Assembly: GCF_003952225.1 (NCBI RefSeq)
Contig: NZ_CP034437.1
Location: 2,432,501-2,496,500, forward strand
Reading direction: 5' to 3'
DNA from: Paenibacillus albus
GTDB lineage: Bacteria > Bacillota > Bacilli > Paenibacillales > Paenibacillaceae
Length of the DNA stretch: 64,000 bases
Part shown: piece after piece, positions 62,903 to 64,000 of the stretch
Position numbering within the stretch: the stretch's first letter is position 1
Layout: every line of letters begins with the position of its first letter
Translations under genes and position numbers: made by a program
The notes under the pieces: generated by a model
What the model was told of the DNA's origin: nothing
Seen by the model: only the letters and a program-made list of their open reading frames with translations
Database searches by the model: none

Positions 62903-62919
62903 ATCGTTCCATCCATCAG

Positions 62920-63996
62920 CTAAGCGAGCTGACTCTGTTCAGTTTCATGCGGCGGCTCTGCCGATAAGACCGTACGATTCCTGCCGCTGTTCTTTGCTTG
63001 ATAAAGCGCGGTATCGACTCGGTTGAAGAAGTGCTCTTTGCCTTCGGCGGTCGAGTACTCTCCGAAGCCGATGCTCACCGTAATGGGCTCACCGCCAAGT
63101 GACTGCTGCGGCAGCTTGGATAAGGCTTCGCGAATTTGCTCGGCGACAGTAAGCGATTCTTTGCTCGACTGGTCTGTGAACAGGACGGCAAACTCTTCGC
63201 CTCCGTAACGCGCGATAAAGTCGTTTACGCGCGATTTGCTCCGAAGCAGCTCCGATACGGACTTTAGAATAGCATCGCCGGCACGATGGCCGTAGGTGTC
63301 GTTCACACGCTTAAAATTATCGATATCGATAATCGCCAGCTGTAATGCGAGGCCGTAGCGCTCATGCTGATCGATCAGCTTCTCGAAATATTCATGAAAG
63401 GTCATATGATTGTATAGTCCGGTAAGCGCGTCGGTCTTGGCGAGCTTGTCCATCCAAATCGTCTTGACGAGCAGCTCCTGATTCCGCTCGAAATTCGATT
63501 TCAGATGGCTGTGCAGCTCCTTGCCGCGGCTTAGAATTCCCCATGCGATGAGGGTGAAGGTGCAGAACATGACCGTAATCGTGATGAGGCCAACGATGGA
63601 GATATCATTAGCTGCGAAGTAATTCGTGCCATACATGATGTATAGCGACGCTAATGTATTGCTTAGAGCGAAGAGCAGCTTCTTAATCTGAAAGTAGAAG
63701 ATGGACACCATAATGGGCAAAAACAACGCCAATATCAAGTAATTGATGGTGTTGTGGATGTAGACGATTGTGAAGGCGATTAGCGTTGAAGTTAGGATGA
63801 CGATGTAATCTTGATATCGACCGTTATATAACCGGAGCCCGAGCTCGGCCATGAGCAGAAGCCCAAGCAGCAGCGCCGAAGGCCTGACCATATATTCAAT
63901 AATGAATTGTGTTCGAGGTAACTCAGAGACGGTGGAGTACAAGCTTTCAAGAACGATCGTAAGGACGAGAATGGACCAGAAGCCATTCAGCAGCAT
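62920..63996 (-). CDS. Membrane diguanylate cyclase (GGDEF domain)
   Basis: A 358-residue reading from the first in-window ATG, four bases from the edge, so the true start could lie outside. About six helices cover residues 5-155, followed by a short linker and a GGDEF domain from about residue 185 (DALTGLYNHMTFHEYF). The active-site motif is RYGGEEF, the catalytically active GGEEF form, so it should make cyclic di-GMP. A substrate Asp is seen in IDIDNFKRVNDTYGH. No EAL domain and no periplasmic sensor domain are visible. Confidence 0.9.
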   Translation of the reverse strand: MLLNGFWSILVLTIVLESLYSTVSELPRTQFIIEYMVRPSALLLGLLLMAELGLRLYNGRYQDYIVILTSTLIAFTIVYIHNTINYLILALFLPIMVSIFYFQIKKLLFALSNTLASLYIMYGTNYFAANDISIVGLITITVMFCTFTLIAWGILSRGKELHSHLKSNFERNQELLVKTIWMDKLAKTDALTGLYNHMTFHEYFEKLIDQHERYGLALQLAIIDIDNFKRVNDTYGHRAGDAILKSVSELLRSKSRVNDFIARYGGEEFAVLFTDQSSKESLTVAEQIREALSKLPQQSLGGEPITVSIGFGEYSTAEGKEHFFNRVDTALYQAKNSGRNRTVLSAEPPHETEQSQLA

Positions 63997-64000
63997 CCGA

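Overview
The window reads as chromosomal DNA of a Paenibacillus-like bacterium (Paenibacillaceae: Gram-positive, endospore-forming, moderate GC). Pointers are the sporulation checkpoint gene sda, a YheC/YheD ATP-grasp protein, the Firmicutes primosome genes dnaB-dnaI, HemQ of the coproporphyrin haem pathway, the yumC/ndh/yuiB neighbourhood, YesN/YesM-type sugar regulation, S-layer (SLH) domains, a SAM-I (S-box) riboswitch on met genes, and the menaquinone gene mqnC. I saw no rRNA, tRNA, transposase, integrase, prophage or CRISPR array; this is core chromosome with small accessory cassettes.

Layout. 0-4.6 kb: cut AraC-type regulator, aldo/keto reductase, AgrB-like peptidase, spore-type ATP-grasp protein, sda behind a cluster of DnaA boxes, zinc-ribbon protein, ferredoxin-NADP reductase. 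4.7-11.5 kb: NADH dehydrogenase 2 behind a near-perfect Rex operator, hemQ, yuiB, an alpha/beta hydrolase, dnaB and dnaI. 11.6-26.7 kb: a carbohydrate locus with YesN/YesM two-component system, two paralogous sugar-binding lipoproteins, one permease pair, Gfo/Idh oxidoreductase, sugar isomerase, GH38 alpha-mannosidase and two kinase-fold proteins. No ATPase gene is present, so a shared MsmX-like ATPase is expected. Both binding-protein genes carry exact matches to the CcpA cre consensus. 26.7-32.2 kb: SLH protein and a giant secreted two-domain nucleotidase. 32.4-38.3 kb: sulfate uptake (two divergent binding proteins, cysTWA, yezD). 38.3-44.2 kb: repeats, rsgA with a repetitive N-terminus, two small-protein units, uvrC and a CPBP protease.

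44.3-64 kb: a structured repeat, LysR regulator and sdhCAB; an 860-base repeat-rich gap; HxlR regulator; DUF695/RraB-like protein; DMT exporter; histidinol phosphatase with LysR regulator; UMF1-type MFS; DUF457 membrane protein; corA; a small ORF; S-box riboswitch and metA-metI-metC (transsulfuration); mqnC; and a membrane diguanylate cyclase running to the edge.

The least explained part of the window is its gene-free DNA. Four unrelated families of structured repeat (6.5 and 44.6 kb; 49.2-49.4 kb; 49.57-49.99 kb; 38.35-38.57 kb) sit at gene 3' ends. In two of them the copies share a fixed internal loop while the flanking stems differ in sequence but still pair, which suggests selection on structure. 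A tiny-peptide gene with its own sigma-A promoter and two terminators (40.0-40.28 kb), an attenuator-like leader on a sulfate-binding gene, and an apparent ATT start codon are other points worth checking. All names come from reading the sequence; no database search was run.
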